In this document: positions 1 to 7,487 of the stretch, one piece after another
How positions within the stretch are numbered: the stretch's first letter is position 1
Layout: every line of letters starts with the position of its first letter
Translations under genes and position numbers: made by a program
The notes under the pieces: generated by a model
The model's input: only the letters and a program-made list of their open reading frames with translations
What the model was told of the DNA's origin: nothing
Databases searched by the model: none
Assembly: GCA_900314455.1 (NCBI GenBank)
Contig: OMVI01000087.1
Coordinates: forward strand, 1-35,551
From: an uncultured Prevotella sp.
GTDB lineage: Bacteria; Bacteroidota; Bacteroidia; Bacteroidales; Bacteroidaceae
Direction: 5' to 3'
Length of the DNA: 35,551 nucleotides

Positions 1-536
1 AGTTCACCGCTCCTGTCATCAAGCCTGATGAGCAGGTAAAGAACCAGATTGACCTTACACAGATCAAGAAGGCTATGGATGAGGGTGCTGCTGCAGGTGC
101 TCAGACTCAGGAAGGTTCTACTGACCGTTCAAATATGGACTCTAAGCTGACCCAGACCGAGGCTCCAATCAAGATTGAGACTCCAAAGCCTGAGGTTAAG
201 CAGGAAGTTGAGCAGGTTGTTGAAAGCAAGCCGCTGACCATCGCAGAGAAGATGCCTTCATTCAAGGGTAACGTCAATGCATGGCTGGGCTCACACATCC
301 AGTATCCTGCTGCTGCCCTTGAGAACGGTATCCAGGGCCGCGTGGTTATCAAGTTCGTCGTAGGTAAGGATGGTTCTGTAAGTCAGGCACAAGTTGTCAG
401 AGGCGTAGACCCGTCGCTCGACAAGGAAGCTCTTCGTGTGGTTAACGCTATGCCGAAGTGGAATCCTGGTATGAACAACGGTCAGCCTGCTGCAGTTTGG
501 TACACATTGCCTGTACAGTTCAGACTCGCCAACTAA
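1..536 (+). CDS. Energy transducer TonB family protein, C-terminal part (5' end outside window)
   Basis: The reading frame is open from the left edge (first full codon at position 3), so the N-terminus, including the expected membrane anchor, is missing and the first ATG at 75 is internal. Roughly the last 85 residues form a TonB C-terminal domain: a YPAAALENGIQGRVVIKFVV-type strand-turn region, then VSQAQVVRGVDPSLDKEALR and a PVQF ending, typical of Bacteroidetes TonB. Before it lies a Pro/Glu/Lys-rich spacer, as expected for the part that crosses the periplasm. TonB passes inner-membrane proton-motive energy from ExbB/ExbD to outer-membrane transporters. The next gene starts 14 nt downstream, so they are probably co-transcribed; ExbB/ExbD genes would be expected just outside the window (inference). 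Confidence 0.9.
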   Translation, partial: FTAPVIKPDEQVKNQIDLTQIKKAMDEGAAAGAQTQEGSTDRSNMDSKLTQTEAPIKIETPKPEVKQEVEQVVESKPLTIAEKMPSFKGNVNAWLGSHIQYPAAALENGIQGRVVIKFVVGKDGSVSQAQVVRGVDPSLDKEALRVVNAMPKWNPGMNNGQPAAVWYTLPVQFRLAN

Positions 537-550
537 CGTAACGTTTTATT

Positions 551-1510
551 ATGAAAAGATCGATATTCTACATTTTCGTAGGATTGATACTCGCCTCTGT
601 GCTTTTCGCCTCTTGTGAGGAGAAGAAGCACAAAGGTGGTAGAACAGATACACCAACGTCAGGGGTGATGCCTTTCGCCTCTGACGAAAGTTTTTCTCCT
701 ATCATAGAAGAAGAGCGTGAGATGTTTGAGGACATGTATCCGCAAGCAAAGCTCAAGCCAATCTACACTAACGAGTATGACGAAGTCGACATGTTGATGC
801 GTGGCAAGATTTGTCTTGCTATTACTGCGCGCGACTTTACGCCTCGTCAGATGAAGTATCTCCAAGATAACAATTTCCAGCCAACATCCATTAAGTTGGC
901 TTACGACGGTCTTGCGCTTATCGTTAATAAGAATAATAACGATACATGTATATCCGTTAAAGATGTCAAGCGCATTCTCAGTGGAGAAGTGAAGGACTGG
1001 AGTGAGATTTATCCAGGCTCCCGTCGTGGCAAAATCAAGATTGTTTTCGATAATCCAAAGTCAAGTACTGTAAAGTTCTGCGAGGACTCTATCCTCGGCG
1101 GACATGGTATTAGTAATGTAAACGCTTCCGCGGTTAAAACCAGCAAGGGAGTCATTGATTTCGTCGAAAAGACCCCGAACGCTATCGGCGTTATAGGTTC
1201 CAACTGGCTTAACGATAAGCGTGACACTACGAATACCACTTTCAAGAAGAATATTCACGTGATGTCGGTTAGTAAGATGGACAAGGCTACCGAGATGAAC
1301 AGCTGGAAACCATACCAGGCATACATATTCAACGGGCGCTATCCCTTCATCCGTACAATATATGCACTTATCAATGACCCTATCAACGGTCTTCCGTGGA
1401 GCTTTGCTCACTTTATCCAAGGGCCTAAGGGACAATTGATAATATTCCGTTCAAGCCTCCTCCCGTATAGCGCTGATGTCCAGATGCGGGAAGTAGAAGT
1501 AAAAGATTGA
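551..1510 (+). CDS. PstS-like substrate-binding lipoprotein
   Basis: A 319-residue protein with a lipoprotein signal peptide (hydrophobic segment to about residue 20, then VLFASC with Cys at the lipobox), so probably lipid-anchored. The rest matches the PBP-like domain of phosphate ABC-transporter binding proteins: a segment on lability of the chosen ligand (LAITARDFT), LAYDGLALIVNK, the VKDVKRILSGEVKDWSEI block and a later FVEKTPNAIGVIGSNWL block, all typical of the PstS superfamily. There are no pstC/A/B genes beside it. It sits between a TonB gene and a TPR gene, an arrangement seen in Bacteroidales ExbB-ExbD-TonB clusters, which suggests a role with that machinery rather than classic phosphate uptake (inference). 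The ligand is not known. Confidence 0.8.
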   Translation: MKRSIFYIFVGLILASVLFASCEEKKHKGGRTDTPTSGVMPFASDESFSPIIEEEREMFEDMYPQAKLKPIYTNEYDEVDMLMRGKICLAITARDFTPRQMKYLQDNNFQPTSIKLAYDGLALIVNKNNNDTCISVKDVKRILSGEVKDWSEIYPGSRRGKIKIVFDNPKSSTVKFCEDSILGGHGISNVNASAVKTSKGVIDFVEKTPNAIGVIGSNWLNDKRDTTNTTFKKNIHVMSVSKMDKATEMNSWKPYQAYIFNGRYPFIRTIYALINDPINGLPWSFAHFIQGPKGQLIIFRSSLLPYSADVQMREVEVKD

Positions 1511-1609
1511 TTATTCTGTAATTTTTTTAAACTCCCAAAACCTTTCTGCGTCAAAAGGGAAAATTACAGAGTTAACATATTGTTTAATACAGATATAAAG
1601 TGTTGAGTT

Positions 1610-3049
1610 ATGAAAACTATTAAATATCTTATCGCAGGTGCACTGGTGATGGCATTGTCAGTGCCCGCAATGGCTCAGGATGTTGATTACAATACAGCCT
1701 TGGAGCCCATCAAGGAAGCCCTCAAGTCGAATTCTCCTGAGGCCGACGTGTTGGCTAAGAAGTATCAGAAGACTTATAAGAAGGATGGCGATGCGCTTGT
1801 AGCACTTGGCAACGCATACTTCGGAGCTAAGAAGTACGCTGAGGCAAAGGCTATCGGTGAGGCTTTGACCAACAACAAGAAGTTCGCCAACAACGGCGAT
1901 GCTTGGATTCTTCTTGGTGATGTCGCAGTAGCTGAGGCACAGGACGGTGATGCAGGACCAGCAGCCGCTATGTACGAGACAGCTATCAGCGTAGATCCGA
2001 AGAACAAGACTGCTTACGAGCGTTACGCTACCGTAAACCGTAATGCAGCACCTGAGGAAGCTATCAAGAAGCTCGAAGAGTACAAGAAGATAGACCCGAC
2101 ATATCAGGTAGAGGCAAAGATTGCAGACCTGTACTACAACCAGAACCGCTTCAAGGATGCTATCGAGTACTACAAGAAGGGTGATGCAAGCCAGTACAGT
2201 GTAACCGATTTCACCAAGTGGGCTTACTCCAACTTCTTCAGAACCGACTACCAGGATGCGCTTACCGTCGCACTTCAGGGACTTCAGAAGTTCGACAAGA
2301 ATGTCGACCTTACCCGTGCAGCCCTCTATTCAACAACCGAGCTCGGTCAGTTCGACAAGGCTGTTGGCTATGCCAAGACCCTTTTCGAGGCTACCAAGTC
2401 ACCTACCGCAATGGACTACTCATACTATGGTCAGGCTCAGGTTGGTGTAAAGGACTATCAGAACGCTATTCCTAACCTTGAGAAGGCTCTCGAGATGAAC
2501 CCGAAGGATTTGAAGCCAATGGGTAAAATCAGTGAGGCTTACATCGGACTCGGTCAGGAAGACAAGGCTCTTGAGTACAGCGAAAAGTACCTCCAGGAAG
2601 CTACCAACGCTACATTCAGCGACTATAGCAACCTTGCCGATATCTATACGAAGAAGGGCGACAGTGCTACTGGCACCGCAAAAGCCGACTTCTACAACAA
2701 GGCAATGAACGTTTGGGAGATACTTGCTACCAAGTCACCTTCTATCGCAGACATCGCATACTACTATGAGTCTCAGATTGCACAGAACCAGCTCAAGAGC
2801 GACGCCAAGGTTCGTGAGCTCAACCAGAAGATTATTAAGGCTGATGAAGGCAAGGCAAACCTCAGCAACAACAGTAAGCTTATCCTTAAGGCAGCTTATC
2901 TGAGCGAGGCTATCTACTTCAACAACGACAAGCAGCCTGAGCAGGCTAAGCAACTCGCACAGAAAGTCCTCACTCTCGACCCTGATGACGCTACCGCTAA
3001 GAAGATTCTTAGCTTCGGAGAGCAGGAAGAAGGAGCAAAGGAAGAGTAA
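1610..3049 (+). CDS. Secreted tetratricopeptide-repeat protein
   Basis: A 479-residue protein with a clear signal peptide (MKTIKYLIAGALVMALSVPA, cleavage near AMAQ). The remainder is almost all helical TPR-type repeats, for example the segments ending NNGDAWILLGDVAVAEA, IPNLEKALEMNPKDLKPMG and QLAQKVLTLDPDDATAK, with the A/G/Y/P spacing usual for TPR. No enzymatic domain is seen. TPR scaffolds bind other proteins; in the periplasm or outer membrane such proteins often assemble envelope complexes. It follows the TonB and PstS-like genes after a 99-nt gap and ends at a strong terminator, so it could be the last gene of that operon or have its own promoter. Its partner is unknown. Confidence 0.85.
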   Translation: MKTIKYLIAGALVMALSVPAMAQDVDYNTALEPIKEALKSNSPEADVLAKKYQKTYKKDGDALVALGNAYFGAKKYAEAKAIGEALTNNKKFANNGDAWILLGDVAVAEAQDGDAGPAAAMYETAISVDPKNKTAYERYATVNRNAAPEEAIKKLEEYKKIDPTYQVEAKIADLYYNQNRFKDAIEYYKKGDASQYSVTDFTKWAYSNFFRTDYQDALTVALQGLQKFDKNVDLTRAALYSTTELGQFDKAVGYAKTLFEATKSPTAMDYSYYGQAQVGVKDYQNAIPNLEKALEMNPKDLKPMGKISEAYIGLGQEDKALEYSEKYLQEATNATFSDYSNLADIYTKKGDSATGTAKADFYNKAMNVWEILATKSPSIADIAYYYESQIAQNQLKSDAKVRELNQKIIKADEGKANLSNNSKLILKAAYLSEAIYFNNDKQPEQAKQLAQKVLTLDPDDATAKKILSFGEQEEGAKEE

Positions 3050-3070
3050 TATCAATCAACCAAATATGAC

Positions 3071-3101
3071 AAAGGAGAAGCACGTCGCTTCTCCTTTTTT
3101 T
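3071..3101 (+). terminator. Intrinsic terminator of the TonB/PstS-like/TPR genes
   Basis: Perfect 11-bp stem AAAGGAGAAGC / GCTTCTCCTTT around the loop ACGTC, followed by an uninterrupted T run. It lies 22 nt after the TPR stop codon. Confidence 0.93.
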
Positions 3102-3158
3102 GTGCCCATCAATTTCAGTCACTTGTGTGATGAGACACCAACCCCAAACATACAGGCA

Positions 3159-3186
3159 CAAAAAAACGGTGGCCGAAAGACCACCG
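3159..3186 (-). terminator. Intrinsic terminator of the ferredoxin gene
   Basis: On the minus strand CGGTGGTC / GGCCACCG pair around TTTC (one wobble) and are followed by seven T. It lies about 30 nt after the ferredoxin stop codon. Confidence 0.88.
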
Positions 3187-3217
3187 CTGAAGTTTGAATC
3201 AGTAAAAAATCCTATTT

Positions 3218-3388
3218 TTACTCCGGAAGGCTGATTGCATCGTTAGGGCAAACACTTGCGCATGTACCACACTCTGTGCACTCATCCGGGTTGATAGAAT
3301 ACTTTTCGCCCTCAGAGATTGCTCCTACCGGGCACTCATCGATACATGTACCGCAAGCGATACAGTCGTCGCCAATTACATAAGCCAT
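3218..3388 (-). CDS. 2[4Fe-4S] ferredoxin
   Basis: A 56-residue protein made almost only of two cluster-binding motifs: C9-x2-C12-x2-C15-x3-C19-P and C37-x2-C40-x2-C43-x3-C47-P. This is the classic bacterial (clostridial-type) ferredoxin, a low-potential electron carrier in the cytoplasm of anaerobes. It would serve enzymes such as pyruvate:ferredoxin oxidoreductase (family knowledge). The frame extends upstream to 3430, but the start at MAYVIGDDCIAC (3388) fits family length exactly and is preceded by an AT-rich leader; the longer form would add a non-conserved extension. It is a single-gene unit with its own promoter and terminator. Confidence 0.95.
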   Translation of the reverse strand: MAYVIGDDCIACGTCIDECPVGAISEGEKYSINPDECTECGTCASVCPNDAISLPE

Positions 3389-3461
3389 AATCTTGATCGT
3401 TTTATATATTAACAATGTTTTTGTGTACACTACTCGGATGATACCTACTATTGTACGACTG

Positions 3462-3469
3462 CAAAGGTA
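3462..3469 (-). promoter_or_regulatory. Bacteroidetes -7 promoter element for the ferredoxin gene
   Basis: Minus-strand TACCTTTG matches the TAnnTTTG consensus. Transcription would begin near 3455, giving a leader of about 65 nt. A clear -33 TTTG is not seen. Confidence 0.65.
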
Positions 3470-3631
3470 CGTATTCTTTTCGAAATACCTAATGGTTATT
3501 AGACAAATCTTGTAAATTTAGACGGTTTCGAAATAAAATCCCCAATAATGATGAGCGCCAAAAAAGCCACTGAATTCTCCAAAACATCATGCTTACACAA
3601 TATATGCGAATTATTTCCGTTTAATACATTG

Positions 3632-4378
3632 ATGAGACGACTTGTTTTCATAATCAGCCTTCTCGTGCTATGCGGCATTTCAGCCACAGCACAGGAGAAT
3701 AAGGTGCAGAACCGACCGTACACAGACTTGCGTACGTTCCACTTTGGCGTGCTTGTCGGAACCCACTTGCAGGACATAGAGTTCGTTAACCGCGGTCCGC
3801 AGACAATAACGCTCGACGACGGAACGTCCCAGGAGCAGACCGTCGTTATGGACCAGGACAGGTGGGACCCAGGTTTCACAGTCGGTGTGCTTGGTGAACT
3901 GCGTATGAGTACCTATTTCCAATTGCGCATTGCACCGGCGATGTATTTCGGCACTCGCCATCTTACGTTCCACAACCTCTCCGTCCTCGACAACAACGGC
4001 AATCCCCACGAGGAGGTTCAGGACCTTAAGACCGCCTATATCTCATCAGCTGTAGAGCTCATCGCTGCCGCCCCGCGCTTCAATAATCACCGTCCGTACG
4101 TCTTGTTGGGTATCAACCCTATGCTCAACCTTTCGGGCAAGGACGACGACTATATAAAGCTGAAGCGCTATGATGCATTCCTTGAAGTCGGCGTAGGTTG
4201 CGATTTCTATCTTCCCTTCTTCAAGCTTCGCCCCGAATTGAAGTTTATGTATGGTCTCACAAACAGTCTGGATACCAACCACGGCAAACGTCTGCGCAGC
4301 ACAGAGATGGTACCTTACACCAATTCCGTCACCGAAGCGCACTCAAAGATGATAGCTCTCACGTTCTATTTCGAGTAG
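3632..4378 (+). CDS. PorT-like outer-membrane beta-barrel protein
   Basis: A 248-residue protein starting MRRLVFIISLLVLCGISATA, a standard signal peptide cleaved near TAQ. The frame continues upstream to 3548, but the signal peptide decides the start at 3632. The mature part alternates polar and hydrophobic residues in short strands (FHFGVLVGTHLQDIEF, GFTVGVLGELRMSTYFQLRI, FLEVGVGCDFYLPFFKLRPE) and ends in an aromatic residue-rich strand (MIALTFYFE), as outer-membrane barrels do. Sequence style and length match the PorT family, a component of Bacteroidetes type IX secretion. Family members also occur outside that system, so PorT itself is probable rather than proven. A type IX cargo-like protein is encoded at 21829-24006. 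Confidence 0.78.
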   Translation: MRRLVFIISLLVLCGISATAQENKVQNRPYTDLRTFHFGVLVGTHLQDIEFVNRGPQTITLDDGTSQEQTVVMDQDRWDPGFTVGVLGELRMSTYFQLRIAPAMYFGTRHLTFHNLSVLDNNGNPHEEVQDLKTAYISSAVELIAAAPRFNNHRPYVLLGINPMLNLSGKDDDYIKLKRYDAFLEVGVGCDFYLPFFKLRPELKFMYGLTNSLDTNHGKRLRSTEMVPYTNSVTEAHSKMIALTFYFE

Positions 4379-4412
4379 TCGGATAACAAAAAATCGAAAA
4401 TAAATAGCTAAT

Positions 4413-4446
4413 TTTGAGCTAGTTTCGCAGAAAGTTTGTACCTTTG
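4413..4446 (+). promoter_or_regulatory. Promoter of rplS
   Basis: TACCTTTG at 4439-4446, with TTTG at 4413-4416 (22-nt gap, slightly long). The predicted start near 4452 leaves an 80-90 nt leader before the rplS ATG. The 20 bases from TACCTTTG onward are identical to those of the MATE promoter at 25790. Confidence 0.75.
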
Positions 4447-4535
4447 CACCGCTTTTCGGCGTAACCGCTGGCCGCGGACGAGTCGCAGTGCTATGTTGCG
4501 TTGGAACGACAAACAACAAATAATTCTTTATAAAA

Positions 4536-4907
4536 ATGGATTTAATTAAAGTTGCTGAGGAAGCATTTGCAACCGGCAATAAGTTCCCTGAGTTCAAGGC
4601 AGGAGACACAATCACTGTCGCTTACAAAATTGTCGAGGGTAACAAGGAGCGTATCCAGCTCTACCGTGGTGTAGTAATCAAGATTACTGGTGAAGGCGTT
4701 AAGAAGCGTTTCACTGTACGCAAAATGTCCGGCACCGTTGGTGTGGAGCGTATCTTCCCTATCGAGTCGCCAAACATCGCCTCTATCGAGGTCAACAAGC
4801 GTGGTAAGGTTCGTCGCGCTAAGCTTTACTATCTGCGTAAGCTCACCGGTAAGGCTGCACGTATCAAGGAGAAGAGAACCAACCTCGCAGCAGACAAGAA
4901 GGATTAA
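4536..4907 (+). CDS. rplS: 50S ribosomal protein L19
   Basis: A 123-residue basic protein with L19 hallmarks: [34 protein letters not shown], a [20 protein letters not shown] block and [20 protein letters not shown]. Length is normal for Bacteroidetes L19. L19 sits at the 30S-50S interface of the ribosome and contacts 16S rRNA. The gene stands alone, with its own promoter, a long leader and a strong terminator; in many other bacteria it follows rpsP-rimM-trmD, which are absent here. The 80-90 nt leader contains GC-rich segments that could fold, leaving room for autoregulation (inference). Confidence 0.98.
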   Translation: MDLIKVAEEAFATGNKFPEFKAGDTITVAYKIVEGNKERIQLYRGVVIKITGEGVKKRFTVRKMSGTVGVERIFPIESPNIASIEVNKRGKVRRAKLYYLRKLTGKAARIKEKRTNLAADKKD

Positions 4908-4959
4908 TCCTAATCGGAATTCCGGCTGTTTCAGTTTATGCCGGACAAAGAAAAAGAAG

Positions 4960-4991
4960 GACTTCAACACATTTGTTGAGGTCTTTTTTTT
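4960..4991 (+). terminator. Intrinsic terminator of rplS
   Basis: GACTTCAACA pairs with TGTTGAGGTC (one wobble) around CATT and is followed by eight T. Confidence 0.92.
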
Positions 4992-5016
4992 GCTCAAAAA
5001 GAATGAAAACCTCCCT

Positions 5017-5138
5017 AAGCCCAAGGCATAACCTCCCCAAGCCTCTCCCAAGGAGGGGTTGTTTAATCACATAAAAGTAAGGCGCAAGGAAGCATTAGGT
5101 AACTAACATCCTCCCCTTGGGGGAGGCTTGGAGAGGTC
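5017..5138. repeat. Family A repeat, copy 1 (full-length, inverted-arm form)
   Basis: The core runs 5081-5138: GGCGCAAGGAAGCATTAGG, then ACATCC, a palindrome CCTCCCCTTGGGGGAGG, then CTTGGAGAGGTC. The same GC-rich arm appears inverted at 5031-5058, making a two-hairpin element of about 108 bp, similar in plan to the paired REP/BIME elements of enterobacteria. Beyond the left arm, AAGCC repeats at 5017 and 5039, exactly 22 bp apart. Five related copies are present (24234, 24816, 25665, 27283, 27561). Confidence 0.85.
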
Positions 5139-5333
5139 TCCGTAATGGCTTTGAGATGTCTTTGCTAACCTTTTAGAATCCAAGAGAATAAGTATCGCGT
5201 TGATTTTTAATTTATTTTTGTTGGATTTTTAATTTATTTTTCCTCCATTTTTAATTTATTTTTCGAGCAAAAATAAATTGTTTTCCATTCTTAAACATCA
5301 GCTTTCGCAATCCCGTTGGGTATCAATTACATT
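5125..5333. repeat. 22-bp-phased degenerate repeat array
   Basis: Units keep a 22-bp spacing while changing sequence. GGCTTGGAGAGG at 5125 recurs as GGCTTTGAGATG at 5147; ACCTTTTAGAATCC follows at 5168; then three units of ATTTTTAATTTATTTTT begin at 5202, 5224 and 5246. The last unit faces AAAAATAAATT (5269-5279), its reverse complement, giving a small hairpin. The same succession occurs at 24279-24460. With the family A element this fills 5017-5333, most of the gene-free stretch from 4992 to 5379. Confidence 0.8.
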
Positions 5334-5379
5334 ACAGTATGATAGCTATGGCATTGTTGTCAGGATGATTTCGGATGTC

Positions 5380-5637
5380 CTATTCACCCTTGAAAGTGCG
5401 CTGGAGCTCGTTCCAGTCCTGGAAACCCGCAAAGATTGAGAGCCTGTCGAGTGTGCTCTTGCGGGGCTTCTCTGCCGTTGTCATGTAGTTCCACAACCTT
5501 TTGAGGGAGCTGCTCTTCAGGTTTACGTGATGCAACGACAAGAACTTCGAAACCCGCTCAAAGTCTATTTTAGCTTCCTCAGGAATCTTTTTGTACTGTT
5601 CTAAATCCTCAATCAAATTCTTCAAACTCTTTTTCAT
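5380..5637 (-). CDS. Small uncharacterised protein with a helical, DNA-binding-like domain
   Basis: An 85-residue basic, mostly helical protein with no signal peptide. The end of the protein (SSSLKRLWNYMTTAEKPRKS followed by TLDRLSIFAGFQDWNEL) resembles a domain found at the N-terminus of many Bacteroidetes proteins, in which a SxxTLxRLW-Y segment precedes TLDxLAxFxGYxxW. That segment looks like a helix-turn-helix, so DNA binding is a reasonable guess, not a demonstrated function. Here the domain stands alone. It has a well-formed promoter of its own and its stop codon is 46 nt from the repeat array, which makes binding to those repeats an attractive but untested idea. Confidence 0.72.
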   Translation of the reverse strand: MKKSLKNLIEDLEQYKKIPEEAKIDFERVSKFLSLHHVNLKSSSLKRLWNYMTTAEKPRKSTLDRLSIFAGFQDWNELQRTFKGE

Positions 5638-5663
5638 AACGACCGTAGTACTAATTGATGGTG

Positions 5664-5694
5664 CAAATGTAGTTCAAAAACCACACAAACCAAA
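5664..5694 (-). promoter_or_regulatory. Promoter of the 85-residue protein gene
   Basis: Minus strand: TTTG (5694-5691), a 19-nt gap, then TACATTTG (5671-5664). Both elements match the Bacteroidetes consensus. The leader would be about 20 nt. Confidence 0.8.
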
Positions 5695-5753
5695 ATAAAT
5701 CACAATAAATCTTAAACAAAATTTGTTCCAGATAGATTTCTCCTTAAAATATT

Positions 5754-5761
5754 TAACTTTG
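5754..5761 (+). promoter_or_regulatory. Promoter -7 element of the SH3-like secreted protein gene
   Basis: TAACTTTG matches TAnnTTTG and lies 31 nt before the ATG. No TTTG is present at the ideal -33 distance. Confidence 0.6.
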
Positions 5762-5792
5762 TCGTTGATGTTTTAACTTAACCCTACTAATT

Positions 5793-6200
5793 ATGAAGAA
5801 ATTATTAACCTGTTTCGTGATTATTGCTTCCTCAATATTGAGTTTGTCATTCTGTCCTCCATCGTTTGACAGCAATGACACGCAAGTCTCTGCCCCAGAC
5901 TTCATTATAACCGTTGACGAGAACAACGAGATAGTCAGTGTGGCAGCTCCCGACGGTATCAACCAGGATGGCGCTTGGCGCATCCGCGATGTCAGCGGCT
6001 ACACCAACATCCGCAATAAGCCACGTGGCAAAGTCTGCATGCGCCTCAAAGCCTACACCGATTATGCTATTTACGCCAACGGTTCGCAAAGTGGCTGGCT
6101 CCGCATCGCCGCAATCTACAACATCAGCGACCGCTACTGGGTCCGCCTCCACAGCTCCAGCACCGGCACATACTGGATTGCCAAGAGCATACTCTACTAA
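5793..6200 (+). CDS. Small secreted SH3-like domain protein
   Basis: A 135-residue protein with a hydrophobic N-terminal export signal (MKKLLTCFVIIASSILSLSF). A Cys follows it, but Phe at the -1 position makes a true lipobox doubtful. The mature part contains VSGYTNIRNKPRGKVCMRL, the usual opening of a bacterial SH3-like (SH3b) domain (x-x-x-NIRxxPxG), followed by SGWLRIAAIY and YWVRLHSS strands. Such domains bind cell-wall or other surface ligands; no catalytic domain is attached. It is a single-gene unit between the small DNA-binding-like gene and the AICAR transformylase gene. Exact role unknown. Confidence 0.75.
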   Translation: MKKLLTCFVIIASSILSLSFCPPSFDSNDTQVSAPDFIITVDENNEIVSVAAPDGINQDGAWRIRDVSGYTNIRNKPRGKVCMRLKAYTDYAIYANGSQSGWLRIAAIYNISDRYWVRLHSSSTGTYWIAKSILY

Positions 6201-6257
6201 ATTTCGGGCGCCGTAAACTTTCTAATACATTAACAGTGGAGTGCCGATTTTTTTTCG

Positions 6258-6265
6258 TAATTTTG
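6258..6265 (+). promoter_or_regulatory. Promoter -7 element of the AICAR transformylase gene
   Basis: TAATTTTG fits TAnnTTTG, 32 nt before the ATG. A -33 element is not evident. Confidence 0.55.
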
Positions 6266-6297
6266 TAAGCGCAACACGCAAATATTCCTAAAGTTGT

Positions 6298-7482
6298 ATG
6301 AAAGAATTAGCACTAAAGTACGGATGTAATCCGAATCAAAAGCCCTCTCGTATCTATATGGAAGAGGGCGAACTGCCTATTGAGGTCGTTAACGGACGCC
6401 CTGGCTACATCAATTTCCTCGATGCCCTTAACAGTTGGCAACTCGTCAAAGAGCTGAAAGCAGCCACCGGACTGCCTGCTGCAGCTAGCTTCAAGCACGT
6501 CAGCCCTGCCGGCGCCGCTGTCGGACTGCCGTTGAGCGACACTCTGAAGAAGATTTACTTCGTTGACGATATCGACTTCGAGCTCACTCCGCTTGCAAGC
6601 GCATACGCCCGTGCACGTGGTGCCGACCGAATGTGCTCTTACGGCGACTTCTGCGCTCTCAGCGACACTTGCGACGAGGCTACGGCACGTCTCATAAAGC
6701 GTGAGGTCAGCGACGGAGTCATTGCTCCTGACTACACGCCGGAGGCAATTGAGATTCTGAAAAGCAAGAAACGCGGCAACTATAACATTATAAAGATTGA
6801 CCCTAACTACCGTCCTGCACCTATAGAGCACAAGCAAGTGTTCGGCATTACCTTCGAGCAGGGCCGCAACGAGGTCGATTTGAACAACCCGGAGATATAC
6901 AAGAACATACCAACGAAGAACAAGGAGTTCACTCCTGAGGCTCTCCGCGACCTCAAGATTGCCCTTATCACGCTGAAATACACCCAGAGCAACTCCGTCT
7001 GCTACGTCAAGGACGGACAGGCTATCGGTATCGGAGCCGGCCAGCAGAGCCGTATACACTGCACACGCCTTGCCGGCGATAAGGCCGACGAGTGGTGGCT
7101 GCGCCAGAGTCCGAAGGTTATGAACCTTCCGTTCAAGCCTGGTATCCACCGTGCCGACCGCGACAACGCCATCAATGTGTACCTCTCTGAGGACGAGCAC
7201 GACGACGTTCTGCGCGACGGAGCTTGGCAGAACTTCTTCACCCGTCAACCTGAAGTGTTCACGCGCGAGGAAGAAAAGGCATGGATTGCTAAAAACACGG
7301 GTGTCAGCCTCGGCTCAGATGCTTTCTTCCCATTCGGCGACAACATCGAGCGCGCTCATCGCAGCGGCGTTCAGTATGTAGCCCAGGCAGGCGGCAGCAT
7401 CCGCGACGACAATGTCATCGAGACCTGCGACAAGTACGGTATCGTGATGGCAATGACCGGCGTAAGGCTGTTCCACCACTAA
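6298..7482 (+). CDS. AICAR formyltransferase, stand-alone (PurH C-terminal type)
   Basis: A 394-residue enzyme of purine biosynthesis that transfers a formyl group from 10-formyl-tetrahydrofolate to AICAR, giving FAICAR. It aligns with the transformylase half of PurH: the catalytic Lys-His pair is at K66-H67 (AAASFKHVSPAGAA), followed by the KYTQSNSVCYVKDGQAIGIG block and SDAFFPFGDNIERAHRSGV near the C-terminus. The IMP cyclohydrolase (MGS-like) domain that precedes this in ordinary PurH (about 510-540 residues) is absent, and the protein starts directly with MKELALKYGCNPNQKP, so this is a true short form, not a truncation. Bacteroidales carry such proteins; a separate full PurH or cyclohydrolase may exist elsewhere. 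Its own promoter precedes it. Confidence 0.92.
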   Translation: MKELALKYGCNPNQKPSRIYMEEGELPIEVVNGRPGYINFLDALNSWQLVKELKAATGLPAAASFKHVSPAGAAVGLPLSDTLKKIYFVDDIDFELTPLASAYARARGADRMCSYGDFCALSDTCDEATARLIKREVSDGVIAPDYTPEAIEILKSKKRGNYNIIKIDPNYRPAPIEHKQVFGITFEQGRNEVDLNNPEIYKNIPTKNKEFTPEALRDLKIALITLKYTQSNSVCYVKDGQAIGIGAGQQSRIHCTRLAGDKADEWWLRQSPKVMNLPFKPGIHRADRDNAINVYLSEDEHDDVLRDGAWQNFFTRQPEVFTREEEKAWIAKNTGVSLGSDAFFPFGDNIERAHRSGVQYVAQAGGSIRDDNVIETCDKYGIVMAMTGVRLFHH

Positions 7483-7487
7483 ATAGG

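Noticed and set aside
5202-5280. CRISPR array
   Set aside because: The 22-bp units are directly adjacent, with no unique spacers, and no cas genes are present.
6313-7248. 311-codon frame on the minus strand
   Set aside because: It lies wholly opposite the AICAR transformylase gene, whose motifs are unmistakable; the product resembles no protein and is a codon-bias shadow.
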